The notes: generated by a model from the letters alone, not told the origin. 64,000 bases of DNA from Bacillus tequilensis KCTC 13622 (GCF_000507145.1 NZ_AYTO01000041.1:520530-584529), one strand, 5' to 3'; numbered from the stretch's first letter, positions 34,432 to 43,480 are shown. A program made the numbers and translations.

Positions 34432-35406
34432 ATGAAAGCAATCGTTATCGGAATATTAGCTTCACTCTTTTTCGCCGTTACCTTTATTTTAAACAGAGCG
34501 ATGGAGTTGGCCGGGGGCAGCTGGCTTTGGAGCTCTTCGCTGCGCTTTATTTTTATGGCGCCGTTTTTATGTTTGATTGTCATCATGAGAGGGACGTTCG
34601 CTCCTCTCTTACAAGAGATGCGGAAAAAGCCGATCTTTTGGATTAAATGGAGCTTTGTCGGCTTCGTGCTTTTTTACGCGCCGATCACATTTGCGGCAGG
34701 ATATGGTCCCGGATGGCTTGTAGCCGGAACTTGGCAAATTACCATTGTAGCCGGTGTGCTCTTATCTCCTTTTTTCCATGTCAAAAAAGACATGCCGGGC
34801 GGGCCGCAGCTTGTTCGGCAAAAGATTCCCCTTGTTTCACTTGGCACTTCCATGATCATCCTGATCGGAGCGGCGCTGATTCAGCTTCAGCATGCCGAAT
34901 CGCTTTCAGGGAAGATGCTGCTTTTCAGTGTGCTGCCGGTTGTTATTGCGGCTTTTGCCTATCCGTTAGGAAACCGGAGAATGCTTGAACAATACGGAGG
35001 CCGGCTTGATACATTTCAGCGTGTGCTTGGAATGACATTGGCAAGCCTTCCGTTCTGGCTTCTATTAGCAGCTTACGGCTGGTGGTCAGACGGCCTGCCG
35101 ACAGCGGGTCAAACCGTTCAATCCTTTATCGTGGCCGTCAGCTCAGGCATCATTGCGACTGTTTTATTTTTTTGGGCCACTGATATGGTTAGAGACAGCC
35201 CGCAAAAACTCGCGGCCGTTGAAGCCACTCAATCCGGTGAAGTGATTTTCGCGCTGCTTGGCGAAATTGTTCTTCTGTCAGGCGTTTTCCCGTCCCTTTT
35301 ATCATTTGCCGGTTTATTCATTATTATTGCGGGGATGGTATTACATACCTTTACATCACAGCCGAGAAAGCGGAGAAAGAAAGCACAGTCAAATCTGACT
35401 GCGTAG
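34432..35406 (+). CDS. yjlA: YjlA, EamA/multidrug-resistance-like transporter
   Basis: A 324-residue membrane protein with about ten helices (first, KAIVIGILASLFFAVTFILNRAMELAGG). The two-times-five-helix layout is that of drug/metabolite (DMT, PF13536-type) transporters. Start at ATG 34432 with GAGGGAT 5-10 bases upstream. An in-frame ATG four codons earlier has no such site. It ends before the broken yjkB gene. The substrate is not known. Confidence 0.9.
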   Translation: MKAIVIGILASLFFAVTFILNRAMELAGGSWLWSSSLRFIFMAPFLCLIVIMRGTFAPLLQEMRKKPIFWIKWSFVGFVLFYAPITFAAGYGPGWLVAGTWQITIVAGVLLSPFFHVKKDMPGGPQLVRQKIPLVSLGTSMIILIGAALIQLQHAESLSGKMLLFSVLPVVIAAFAYPLGNRRMLEQYGGRLDTFQRVLGMTLASLPFWLLLAAYGWWSDGLPTAGQTVQSFIVAVSSGIIATVLFFWATDMVRDSPQKLAAVEATQSGEVIFALLGEIVLLSGVFPSLLSFAGLFIIIAGMVLHTFTSQPRKRRKKAQSNLTA

Positions 35407-35522
35407 CAGCTGCAAGAGTATGGGTGAAAATCTGTTCTCCTTTATTTGTGCTACTAAGAATCTGTTACACGTGATAGTTAAATATCTTGTCAGCCTACTT
35501 ATATTGAAAGGTGATTATTGTT

Positions 35523-36275
35523 ATGGAAGCAAACGATCAAACACAAAACATACCAGCCATCTCCTTCAGATCAGTCCGAAAAAGCTATGAACAAGACTGA
35601 CAAACTTATGATGTACTGCGGGATGTCAGCGGAGACATTCGCCAGGGCGCAATCGTCGCCGTTTTAGGTCCTTCCGGTTCAGGAAAAAGCAGCCTCCTGT
35701 CCATGTGCAATTTAATGAGAACGCCTGACAGCGGCGAAGTCAACATATACGGAAAGGAAGTCCGAGAATGGAATGTCAATAAGCTGAGGCGAACCGCTGC
35801 CCTTGCGTTTCAATCTGCGCCCGTCCTCGACGGGACAGTGCGTGACAATTTAAGTCTTGTCCAAAGGCTGCATCAATCCCAGTTATACCCTCCTGAAGAG
35901 CTCGCTTCTCTTGCAGGGCTGCCGCCAGAGCTGTTGGACAGAAGTGCGAGGGACTTATCGGGCGGACAGCGGCAAAGGCTGTCACTGGCCAGAACGCTCG
36001 CAAACCCTTCCTCTATTCTGCTGCTGGACGAAATCACGTCGGCCTTGGACCCAGTTTCTGCTTTTGAGATTGAAGAGCTGATCAAACGTCATCATCGAGA
36101 GAAAAAATGGACAGTCATGTGGGTCACTCATAATATGGAGCAGGCAAAACGAGTAGCCGATACCATTTGGTTTATGGCGGATGGCCGGCTGCTGGAAATC
36201 GCTGAAACCGGAGCATTTTTCTCCGCTCCGCAGCATGAAGCCGCCAAGGAGTTTTTGAAAGGAGGAACCCGATAA
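35523..36275 (+). pseudogene. yjkB: yjkB, iron-export-like ABC ATPase with an in-frame TGA
   Basis: From ATG 35523 the frame reads MEANDQTQNIPAISFRSVRK, SYEQD, then TGA at 35598-35600, and continues without shift through QTYDVLRD, VLGPSGSGKSSLLS (Walker A), LSGGQRQRLSLARTL (signature) and ILLLDEITSAL (Walker B) to a full-length end. One base change (probably GGA to TGA) thus splits it. Restart at 35703 would lose Walker A. YjkB-YjkA resemble E. coli FetA-FetB, an iron exporter. Its stop overlaps yjkA (TAATGG). Confidence 0.88.
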
Positions 36276-37027
36276 TGGATTACCTTTCTCTCTCTTTAAC
36301 GATGATCTTTGTTTTGATCGCCTTGTTTTTATCAAAATCCTTTAAAGCCGGCGTAGAAAAAGACATGATCATTGCCACCATCCGGGCCGCGGTGCAGCTG
36401 CTTATCATCGGTTATGTACTCTCGCTGATTTTTCGAGGAAACCATCCTGTTTTTATCCTGCTGATGGTGCTGTTAATGCTGGCGGTGGCGGCGCAAAATG
36501 TCATCAAACGAAAGAAAAATACAATCGGTTCGTTTTGGAGAGTGTTCGCCGCGTTAGCGATTGTAGAAATTGTAACGCAAGGAATTCTGCTGTCTCTTCA
36601 CATCATTCCGCTTACGGCCCGCTATGTCATTCCGATCAGCGGGATGGTCATCGGAAATTCGATGGTGCTCTCAAGTTTGTTTTTAAACCGGTTGAGCGCA
36701 GAAGTCGGCATTCGCAAAGAAGAAATTCAATTAATATTGTCTCTGGGCGGCACACCGAAGCAATCCATACAGCGTATTCTTACTTCCGCAATGAAAATGA
36801 GTATGATCCCGACGCTGGAAAGCCAGAAAACGCTGGGGCTTGTTCAGCTTCCAGGCATGATGACGGGCCAGATTCTAGCCGGAGCGGACCCGATTCAAGC
36901 GGTTCGCTTTCAGCTCTTGATCGTGTTTACCACGATGGCGTCCGCCGCGCTGACATGTGTAATCTTAAGCGCTCTGACATCCCCGTCATTATTCACCGCG
37001 CATCAGCAGCTGAAGGAAAATGGGTGA
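36275..37027 (+). CDS. yjkA: YjkA, FetB/UPF0014-family permease
   Basis: A 250-residue membrane protein with about seven helices, matching the FetB/UPF0014 family of ABC permeases: RAAVQLLIIGYVLSLIF at residues 37-53, a central IPISGMVIGNSMVLSSLFLNRL, then FHDGV-type loop before LVQLPGMMTGQILAGADPIQAVRFQLLIVF, the family hallmark. In E. coli FetAB exports iron and aids peroxide tolerance. It overlaps the broken ATPase gene by one base, so even if it is made it would lack its energy source unless the stop is read through. Confidence 0.9.
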   Translation: MDYLSLSLTMIFVLIALFLSKSFKAGVEKDMIIATIRAAVQLLIIGYVLSLIFRGNHPVFILLMVLLMLAVAAQNVIKRKKNTIGSFWRVFAALAIVEIVTQGILLSLHIIPLTARYVIPISGMVIGNSMVLSSLFLNRLSAEVGIRKEEIQLILSLGGTPKQSIQRILTSAMKMSMIPTLESQKTLGLVQLPGMMTGQILAGADPIQAVRFQLLIVFTTMASAALTCVILSALTSPSLFTAHQQLKENG

Positions 37028-37032
37028 CAGTC

Positions 37033-37065
37033 AAAAGCCGCTTTTCCCTTAGAAAGCGGCTTTTT
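37033..37065. terminator. bidirectional terminator between yjkA and yjjA
   Basis: AAAAGCCGCTTTT / AGAAAGCGGCTTTTT stem between convergent genes. Confidence 0.85.
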
Positions 37066-37072
37066 GGTCTGA

Positions 37073-37885
37073 TTATGACTTTTCTTCATAATACTTGGAC
37101 AGCTCAACAATCATCGCGCCCATCCGCTCAATCTCCGGCGCAAGCAGCCTCGTGATGCCTTCTTCCCGCAGCGCTTCAGCGGTCACTTTTCCGACAGCCG
37201 CTGCGATGGCGCGCTCTTCGAATACAGCCTTCACTTCATTGATATAGCCGCGCTCCTTGGCAAAATCAAACAGAGAACGAACCTGAATGGCTGTTGTAAA
37301 GCAAACAGCGTCGATCTCGCCGCCCATCAGCTCTCGGCATAACCGCTCCACCGTTTCCTCCTCTGGCGGGATGTGCTGATAAGGCAGAATCGGCAGGACA
37401 GACGCGCCTTTTTCTTCAAAAAATGCCATGAGGGCCGGCGCTTTTTCTCCATGTAGCTGTACCATGACTTTTTTCCCTGAAAAGTCATGAGGCTCCAAGG
37501 AACGAATTAAACCTCTTGTTGTCCCGTCTTCATCCGAAGCTTCAGGTGTGATCCCAAGCTTTTTCAGCGCAGCCAGCGTTTTGTATCCCCGGCATGCCGC
37601 TTTCGCCTGGCGAATTGCCTGCAGAAACTCATCTTTCAGACCGATTTTCTCTGCTATATCGACAAGAGTTTCCGTTCCGATGCCTGTCGTGAAAATGACC
37701 CAGTCAGCTTTTTCCTCGACAAACGTTCGCAAGTCCGGCTCCACCTGCTTCTCTGCTAAGTAAACCGTTCCTTGGAGAGGCCGGATGACAGGAGTTCCGC
37801 CCTGTTTTTCAATGATCGTGCTGATCTCTTCGGTTTTTCGGGAGCCCCCGATCGCCACGCGCTTACCATGTAACCCTTTTCCCAT
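37073..37885 (-). CDS. yjjA: YjjA, uroporphyrinogen-III synthase-like (HemD-domain) protein
   Basis: A 270-residue protein with the HemD fold: GKRVAIGGSRKTEEISTIIEKQGGTPVIRPLQGTVYL at the N-terminus, DWVIFTTGIGTETLVDIAEKIG (T-G-x-G-x-E/T) and a second half with DAVCFTTAIQVRSLFDFA and AAVGKVTAEALREEGI. Start ATG 37885 is preceded by AGAGGAAACGGG and gives the remembered 168 length; an in-frame start 8 codons earlier is less likely. It is not in a heme operon, so a HemD-like function is uncertain. It converges on yjkA. Confidence 0.85.
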   Translation of the reverse strand: MGKGLHGKRVAIGGSRKTEEISTIIEKQGGTPVIRPLQGTVYLAEKQVEPDLRTFVEEKADWVIFTTGIGTETLVDIAEKIGLKDEFLQAIRQAKAACRGYKTLAALKKLGITPEASDEDGTTRGLIRSLEPHDFSGKKVMVQLHGEKAPALMAFFEEKGASVLPILPYQHIPPEEETVERLCRELMGGEIDAVCFTTAIQVRSLFDFAKERGYINEVKAVFEERAIAAAVGKVTAEALREEGITRLLAPEIERMGAMIVELSKYYEEKS

Positions 37886-38051
37886 ACCCGTTTCCTCTCC
37901 TCTTTGCATAGGCTTTTTTATGTAATAAAGCTATTGTGGCGTAAACCAAGGGAGAAATCAAGATAAACTCAAGCCTCTAAAATCCATTTGAATACGCCTG
38001 CAGCTTGCTGTAATATAAACAGCAGACACGTTTGCTAACGGAGGATCGATC

Positions 38052-38240
38052 ATGGAGACAAAAAAAGAAGAATATGAAACAAAAGGCTACGATACATCGA
38101 TCGTTTACGAATTTAATGAATATCCGGACGCCCGCAGCGGGCGCTGTGACAATTGTGATTACACACTGTTCAAAAGCTCTGTAAAAGGCGGAAAATTCCT
38201 TAGAGAATGCCGAAGATGCGGGATGAAAAAAAACATTTAA
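38052..38240 (+). CDS. 62-residue zinc-ribbon-like protein
   Basis: A small acidic/basic protein (METKKEEYETKGYDTSIVYE) with two CxxC pairs at CDNC and CRRC (about 19 residues apart), as in a zinc ribbon. It has a good site (GGAGG) upstream of the ATG and a strong terminator after the stop. It lies between the convergent-facing yjjA and yjiC. I do not recognise the family and give no symbol. Confidence 0.7.
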   Translation: METKKEEYETKGYDTSIVYEFNEYPDARSGRCDNCDYTLFKSSVKGGKFLRECRRCGMKKNI

Positions 38241-38246
38241 CAAAAA

Positions 38247-38278
38247 ACCGAAATCGAATGTTCGATTTCGGTTTTTTT
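38247..38278. terminator. terminator shared by the 62-residue gene and yjiC
   Basis: ACCGAAATCGAA / TTCGATTTCGGT stem with TG loop and a seven-base T-run on the plus strand. A-rich sequence on the other side lets it also serve yjiC. Confidence 0.88.
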
Positions 38279-38281
38279 GAT

Positions 38282-39460
38282 TTATTGGGGAACAGCAGAT
38301 TTTTTCATGAACGCTTCAATCGCAGCAGCCGCACGGTCCGCTCCGCCTGCTTCTTTTACATCTTTTTGCATATTCTTGACGCGGCTGAGCACCTCTCGAT
38401 CGCCGGATACGGCCTGCACCGCTTCCTGGAGTCTAGAAACCGCCACTTCTTCTTTCGGCAAATAAATGCCGAGCCCTAATTCATCGACACGCTTTGCGGT
38501 GAGCTCCTGCTCAAACATTTGCGGAATAACAACTAGCGGCACACCGGCATTCATTGCCTCCATCGTGCTGTTCATCCCGCCATGAGAAATAAACAAATCG
38601 GCCTTCTCCAATACCTCAAGCTGCGGCACGCTTTGGCGAATGGTAAAATGAGCAGGGATATCACCCAGACTCTCAGGATCAATCGTTTTCCCGACCGACA
38701 TGATCACTTGCCATGAAGAATCCCTAAATGCCTCGATGCACATCTTGTAAAATTCCGGCCATGCATTAAACGCCGTACCCAAGGAAATCAGCATAAGCGG
38801 GCGATCATCCTTTTCAATCGACAAGCTTTCTTGTTCCGTCCGTTTTCCAAGAGATGGCCCGACAAAACAGAAGCGGTTATCAAACGTCTCGTTCTGAATT
38901 TGAAAAGACTTTGGCATAAAGACAATATTTAAGGCTTCCGGCACAGCTAATTGTTCAAATGAAACAGCCGGCAGTTGCTCTTTCTCCAAGTAGGCTTTAA
39001 ATTCAGCCTCTGCTTCTTTTATCTTTTTCAGCATGTCTTCACTTCCGAGCTGAAAGGATTCATTTTGAGCATATGATGAACAGAGCTTGATAACCGGTAC
39101 ATGAAGCTTGTCTGCAAATAATTTACCTGCCAGGGCGACAAAATCATAGATGATCAAATCTGGCTGATCACCCTTATATAAATCCTCAAGCTGCGGCAGA
39201 ATGCTGAGTGATTCCTTCAAGAAACTGAGCGTCGTCTCATTCTTTTCCATCTTCTCCTTGATTTCCTTAGGATCAATACTCAAGGAAGTATGATAGATCA
39301 ACGCTTTTCCACCGGCTTTCTGAACAGCAGGCGCAAACTCCTCAGTCGTCGCATATGTGACACGATGCCCTTTCTCACAAAGCTTCTCTACTAAAGCAAG
39401 CGTAGGATTGACATGTCCGTACGCAGGGATATTGATCATCGAAATATGGTGCTTTTTCAT
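38282..39460 (-). CDS. yjiC: YjiC, UDP-dependent macrolide/flavonoid-type glycosyltransferase
   Basis: A 392-residue GT-B enzyme of family GT1. The N-terminal acceptor domain starts HISMINIPAYGHVNPTLALVEKL. The C-terminal donor domain has the PSPG-like run DLFISHGGMNSTMEAMNAGVPLVVIPQMFEQ at about residues 292-320. Strain 168 YjiC is known for adding glucose to many phenolic and macrolide acceptors in vitro; its natural substrate is not settled. It follows yjiB (P450) by 19 bases in one operon, so a P450 product may be its substrate. Confidence 0.94.
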   Translation of the reverse strand: MKKHHISMINIPAYGHVNPTLALVEKLCEKGHRVTYATTEEFAPAVQKAGGKALIYHTSLSIDPKEIKEKMEKNETTLSFLKESLSILPQLEDLYKGDQPDLIIYDFVALAGKLFADKLHVPVIKLCSSYAQNESFQLGSEDMLKKIKEAEAEFKAYLEKEQLPAVSFEQLAVPEALNIVFMPKSFQIQNETFDNRFCFVGPSLGKRTEQESLSIEKDDRPLMLISLGTAFNAWPEFYKMCIEAFRDSSWQVIMSVGKTIDPESLGDIPAHFTIRQSVPQLEVLEKADLFISHGGMNSTMEAMNAGVPLVVIPQMFEQELTAKRVDELGLGIYLPKEEVAVSRLQEAVQAVSGDREVLSRVKNMQKDVKEAGGADRAAAAIEAFMKKSAVPQ

Positions 39461-39479
39461 GAATCTCCAGTCTCCTTAT

Positions 39480-40676
39480 CTAATCCATTTTCACACGAAA
39501 GCTCTTTAATCCGTATATCACGCTGTTTTCAATCGGAGTGATACTGACGCATTCCATATGAGGAAAAGCAGAAATCAAAGCCGTTAACGCGATCGTTGCT
39601 TCAAGACGGGCAAGCGGCGCCCCAAGGCAAAAATGGATGCCGTGGCCAAACGCAATATGCGGATTGGGATGGCGGCGGATATCAAACATGTGCGGTCTGT
39701 CAAACTTTGCTTCATCACGATTTGCCGATGCCACAAACGCTAAAACCATATCACCTTCTTTAATGAGATGCCCTCCGATCTCCGTATCCTGCTTGGCAAT
39801 GCGCCTTAAAACCGGAGCAGGCGCCCTGAAACGCAGGGCTTCCTCGACAGCCTGAGGCATCAGTTCAGGATGGGTGCGAAGGTCATCGTATATATTCGGC
39901 GTTTCTAATATGCTGTACATCGCGTTTGAAATCAGGTTTGTAGTGGTTTCGTTCCCGGCCACCAGCAGCAGCGTGCAGAACGGAATCAGCTCTTCTCCGG
40001 TCAGCTTTTCGCCCGTTTCTTCCGCTTCCACTAAAATGGAAATGATGTCCTGTCCCGGTTTGCTCCGCTTTTCTTCTATGATGCTGGCAAAAAACGCCGC
40101 CAGTTCTTCCTCGCACTTGTTTCGTTCTTCCAAAAAGGCGTTTTCCGCTTCTTCACTATTATCCTTCGGTGTGCTCACCAGAAGATCAGACCATGCTTTA
40201 AACTGATCCATATGCTCTGAAGGCACTCCCAGCAGCTCAGATATCACAATAACCGGGAGCGGGTATGAAAAATCGTGCACAAGGTCAAATTCGCTTCGCC
40301 CCCGAAATTTTTCAATCAGTTCATCTGTGATTTCCTGAATTCTCGGTTCCCATTGCTTCATCACACGCGGTGTGAAGGCTTTATTTACTACAGAACGGAT
40401 TTGCGTATGCCTTGGCGGGTCCATGTTAATGATGGAATTCCCAATAGAGCTGGACTGCTGCGGCGGCACATAACTGGAAAACAGCTCTTTATCCCCAATG
40501 ACTTTTTTGACATCATCATAAAGAAAAACACTCCACACTTGGCTTTCTTCATCAAAGAAAACAGGCGCATCCTTTCTCATCGATTCGTACCACGGAAACG
40601 GATGATAAGCATCCTGTTTGTTTTTCCCATTGAGCAGCGCACGCTGCAAAGCTTGCCGGCGGTTTAACACATTCAT
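39480..40676 (-). CDS. yjiB: YjiB, cytochrome P450 (CYP109B type)
   Basis: A 398-residue soluble bacterial P450. I-helix oxygen motif LLVAGNETTTNLI at about residue 245, ExxR in EEALRFRAP, and heme-binding FGHGIHFCLGAPLARLE with the axial Cys near residue 350. Length and order match CYP109B1 of strain 168 (about 396), which hydroxylates fatty acids and terpenoids such as valencene in vitro. Start ATG 40676 has GAGGAG upstream. It is first in the yjiB-yjiC operon; electrons must come from a separate ferredoxin or flavodoxin system. Confidence 0.94.
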   Translation of the reverse strand: MNVLNRRQALQRALLNGKNKQDAYHPFPWYESMRKDAPVFFDEESQVWSVFLYDDVKKVIGDKELFSSYVPPQQSSSIGNSIINMDPPRHTQIRSVVNKAFTPRVMKQWEPRIQEITDELIEKFRGRSEFDLVHDFSYPLPVIVISELLGVPSEHMDQFKAWSDLLVSTPKDNSEEAENAFLEERNKCEEELAAFFASIIEEKRSKPGQDIISILVEAEETGEKLTGEELIPFCTLLLVAGNETTTNLISNAMYSILETPNIYDDLRTHPELMPQAVEEALRFRAPAPVLRRIAKQDTEIGGHLIKEGDMVLAFVASANRDEAKFDRPHMFDIRRHPNPHIAFGHGIHFCLGAPLARLEATIALTALISAFPHMECVSITPIENSVIYGLKSFRVKMD

Positions 40677-41067
40677 GTATTGTCACTCCTCTTGAAAGAA
40701 TTCAGCAATTGACGTTCTTCTTCACCTCCCGCTTTCAAAAAAGAGAGGGACAAGTAAGTATAGACAGATTGATAACAGCAGGCAGGCGATCACGATGTCC
40801 GATGCAGGCATCATATATTCCCTCTCGAATTTCGTTCATCTTACCATAATCTCTCAATTTTTTTCTATTCAGCGCTGCCGTTTTGGCTCAGAACGTGACC
40901 TTAGGCATAAACATACATATTCAATATGCATTCAATTGCACACACACCCAAAAAAAACACCCTTACTCTCAATCAATAGCACTAACCTAAAAAAATGACT
41001 TTTCCATTATATTAAGCAGGCTGATTCTGTGATTGAATAGAAAGTAAAAGGTGAAGGAGAGAACAAC
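40677..41067. promoter_or_regulatory. divergent intergenic region yjiB/yjiA
   Basis: About 390 bases without a credible gene. It is AT-rich, with several A/T tracts (e.g. near 40855 and 40970), and must hold the promoters of both divergent genes. I see no clear sigma-A boxes or palindromic operator that I would name. Confidence 0.4.
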
Positions 41068-41346
41068 ATGACAGCACAGACTGATTTCAAAAAAATAGTT
41101 GTCGGCACCCTGCTTTCCCTCGCATTTGTATTATTTGTGTTCTCTTTTTCTGAGAGACATGGAAAACCGCTTGTTGAAGGAAAAAATCAGGAAAACTGGC
41201 ATACTATCGTCGACAAGGCTTCTGTCGAGATTTACGGCAGCCGATTTGTTGAAGAAAATAAATTAAAGCAACAGCTCGGCCATAAACAAGCCGATTCTAT
41301 TTTGACCCTTCTGAAGCTCTCCAGTAAAAAACATATTGCGCTATAA
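41068..41346 (+). CDS. yjiA: YjiA, small membrane-anchored protein
   Basis: A 92-residue protein with one N-terminal transmembrane helix (VVGTLLSLAFVLFVFSF, about residue 13-29) and an extracytoplasmic or cytoplasmic charged tail (KPLVEGKNQENWHTIVDKASVEIYGSRFVEEN). The start ATG follows AAGGAGAG. Its function is unknown. A terminator begins at its stop codon and is shared with the convergent yjhB. Confidence 0.85.
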   Translation: MTAQTDFKKIVVGTLLSLAFVLFVFSFSERHGKPLVEGKNQENWHTIVDKASVEIYGSRFVEENKLKQQLGHKQADSILTLLKLSSKKHIAL

Positions 41347-41380
41347 CAAAGAAAGAGCCTTTCAGGCTCTTTCTTTGTTT
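41346..41380. terminator. bidirectional terminator yjiA/yjhB
   Basis: ACAAAGAAAGAGCC / GGCTCTTTCTTTGT stem with loop TTTCA and T-rich flanks both ways. It overlaps the stop codons of both genes. Confidence 0.88.
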
Positions 41381-42005
41381 AGTCAAATATCGTTTTCTTG
41401 CCCGGATGGCGGAGAAAGTCAAACAGCATGCTGAGCTGTGAAGGTGTGTTACGTTTCGGTGAGAGCGGCGGGAGCCTGTCTTCGGGAAAAAAAGCGGCAT
41501 GATTTGTCTCAATCCCGGTTTCCCCCTGCCCGCCGGTTATGCTGCATTCAATGAAGATCTTATAGTAATGATAGGGCTGCGGCGGATGAGGGTGCTTATG
41601 GCTGTCCAGCACAGCCAGCAATCGAGACGGTTTTGTATCATACCCCGACTCTTCTTTAATTTCTTTGACCACATTGTCTGCCGGTGATAAACCAATCTCG
41701 CAAAACCCGCCCGGCAGCGACCACAGCTCATCATGCTTCTCCCGGACAAGCAGAATCTGATTCTCCTGAAATACGGCGCCGCGAACATCGGCTTTCGGTG
41801 TTGGATAGCCGCTCTCCCCATCTCATAAATCAGTGATAAGTTCAATTTCTGTCTGCGAGTAATCCGCCATCATTTCTTGGCTTAGCCTCATCAGCTCTTC
41901 GAACCTTTCCCTGTCATATACATCCTTGGAAAAAGCAAGCCCCGCCTGCGCGATCGCCTGAATCCGCTGGGCCCGTTCCAGCCATTTGGTTTGCATTCTT
42001 ATCAC
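41379..42005 (-). pseudogene. yjhB: yjhB, Nudix hydrolase with in-frame TGA
   Basis: The minus strand keeps one frame over 209 codons, which is the expected length of the YjhB Nudix protein, except a TGA at 41823-41825 after QTEIELITDL. The N-terminal helical domain (MIRMQTKWLERAQRIQAIAQ) lies upstream of it, and the Nudix domain downstream (YPTPKADVRGAVFQENQILL; LWSLPGGFCEIG with the G-x5-E Nudix box, REXXEE-like VVKEIKEESGY). One base change would restore the gene. 168 YjhB is annotated as an ADP-ribose pyrophosphatase-like enzyme. Confidence 0.87.
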
Positions 42006-42032
42006 TCATCCTTTCATGTTAATTTTCACTAT

Positions 42033-42066
42033 AAAAAATGCACGTTTCACTAATGAAAACGTGCAG
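42033..42066 (-). terminator. intrinsic terminator after yjhA
   Basis: Minus strand TGCACGTTTTC / GAAACGTGCA stem followed by TTTTTTAT. Confidence 0.85.
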
Positions 42067-42080
42067 CTGCAAATCAAGTT

Positions 42081-42722
42081 CTAATCTAACTTCACCAAAT
42101 AATCCATATCGTCCTTTACTCTCTCTTCAGTATTACTGCTATTTGTATCAGCTAAAAACGGATTATATACCAGTGTGTAATGTTTCTGTTCTCCTTTAGG
42201 GATGACGTAACTGAGTACACCTGTAACCTTTTTCCCTGATGTCAGTGTTCCTGTCATCAGGATCCTGCTCTTCTCTTCTATTGAAAAAACCGGCCGGACT
42301 GATTTATTGTTCTTGTCTTTTAAGTCTAACCCGAGAAAATTGTATTGCATTGAATCTTTCCCTATGTTTTCTATCGTAACTTCTATAATGAGCCGTTCCT
42401 CATTATCTTTTATTGTTTTTGGCTTCGAGTCTACAGCTCCTCCCAATTCGGAATATTCACCTTTTTGCACTCTATCAACTTTATTCACTGTAAAATTCGT
42501 ATGTCCTGCTTTAAACGTTTCTCCAATTTTATGTATTTGATCATCTTTTTTAATCTTCGGCTCACCGCCTTTTTTCAGTTCCTTATCAAGTTCCTTTTCA
42601 AGCTCTTCCTGTGATTTTTTTTCTTTCGGCTTTTCCTTTTCAGACGCATCGCTTGATTGGCTGCACGCAGAAAGTGCAAACCCGATCGTCAAGACAAATA
42701 ATAGCAATAAGACTTTTTTCAT
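42081..42722 (-). CDS. yjhA: YjhA lipoprotein (DUF4352-like)
   Basis: A 213-residue exported lipoprotein: signal MKKVLLLLFVLTIGFALSAC with lipobox LSAC (Cys at residue 20), then a Lys/Glu-rich linker (SEKEKPKEKKSQEELEKELD) and an Ig-like beta domain of the DUF4352 type (VDSKPKTIKDNEERLIIEVTIENIGKDSMQYNFLGLDLKDKNNKS). It would be anchored on the outer face of the membrane. DUF4352 domains occur in many Bacillus lipoproteins without known function. Confidence 0.88.
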   Translation of the reverse strand: MKKVLLLLFVLTIGFALSACSQSSDASEKEKPKEKKSQEELEKELDKELKKGGEPKIKKDDQIHKIGETFKAGHTNFTVNKVDRVQKGEYSELGGAVDSKPKTIKDNEERLIIEVTIENIGKDSMQYNFLGLDLKDKNNKSVRPVFSIEEKSRILMTGTLTSGKKVTGVLSYVIPKGEQKHYTLVYNPFLADTNSSNTEERVKDDMDYLVKLD

Positions 42723-42880
42723 GATCGTTCCCCCATCTAAAGTAATCGTTTTCTATTATAATCAGATTTTTCCTTTTCTCAACAGGTAAGAAAGCATCAA
42801 TTATTTCTATTTCATCCGTTACAAACTTACTTATTTCTAGAATATGAATACTTTTTACTAGTTCATTAGACCTTTTCATC

Positions 42881-42912
42881 AAAAAACCCGAGCTGGCAGC
42901 AGCCGGCTCGGG
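42881..42912 (-). terminator. intrinsic terminator after yjgD
   Basis: Minus strand CCCGAGCCGGCT / AGCTCGGG stem followed by TTTTTT. GC-rich and strong. Confidence 0.88.
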
Positions 42913-42919
42913 CGGGTGG

Positions 42920-43480
42920 TCAATCTCGCTTATTCATTCCTCTTTTTTCTCGGGGTTCCTGATGGTGTTTTTGGTGCTCCGGAGGCTGTGTTGTCCGTTC
43001 CAGCTCATTGGTGTCTTGTCCCATTCCTTTTAAAAACGAAAAGAGCAATGTAATGGATTTGTTGATTTCCGGGTCTTTGAGCGAACGGATAATATCAAAA
43101 TAACCTGTCTTTTCTTCGCTGTTTTTCTGCTCTACAGCGTTTGCCACACCTGCATTCACTTTCAAAATGAGAGGCTCGAGCTGTTTCACATCCAGCATGC
43201 CGAGCGTCCCAAACAGAAGCAGCAGATTTTTCATCGTGTTGGCTGTTTCCTCTGTATCTGCCTTTTTCACCAGGATATCAAGAACTTTGTCCCCTTGGCC
43301 AAAAAGGCCGCGGAGCAATGGCAGGACACCGCGCTCGTTCATATGGCCCAGCATATGCAAGGTTTCAAGAATCGCTTCTTTGTGATCAACTAGCGCATCT
43401 TCAATCTCCCGCAGGTCACGCTTTCGCTGATCCTCTTCCGTTACTTCGATTTTCTGAATCCGTTTAATCGCTTTAGCCAT
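42920..43480 (-). CDS. yjgD: YjgD, DUF1641 protein partner of YjgC
   Basis: A 186-residue helical protein of DUF1641 ([21 protein letters not shown], followed by [44 protein letters not shown]). It overlaps the 3' end of yjgC by 8 bases, so co-translated. The C-terminus is His/Arg-rich ([23 protein letters not shown]). DUF1641 proteins accompany FdhA-like oxidoreductases in Bacillus and probably help mature or dock them. Start at ATG 43480 gives the remembered length. Confidence 0.88.
   Translation of the reverse strand: MAKAIKRIQKIEVTEEDQRKRDLREIEDALVDHKEAILETLHMLGHMNERGVLPLLRGLFGQGDKVLDILVKKADTEETANTMKNLLLLFGTLGMLDVKQLEPLILKVNAGVANAVEQKNSEEKTGYFDIIRSLKDPEINKSITLLFSFLKGMGQDTNELERTTQPPEHQKHHQEPREKRGMNKRD

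Noticed and set aside
36535..37155. 206-codon plus-strand frame overlapping yjkA
   Set aside because: Out-of-frame shadow of the permease; Ser/Arg/His-rich with no site and runs through a terminator.
40275..40667. 130-codon plus-strand frame opposite yjiB
   Set aside because: Antisense of the P450 gene with its heme motif on the other strand; no site.
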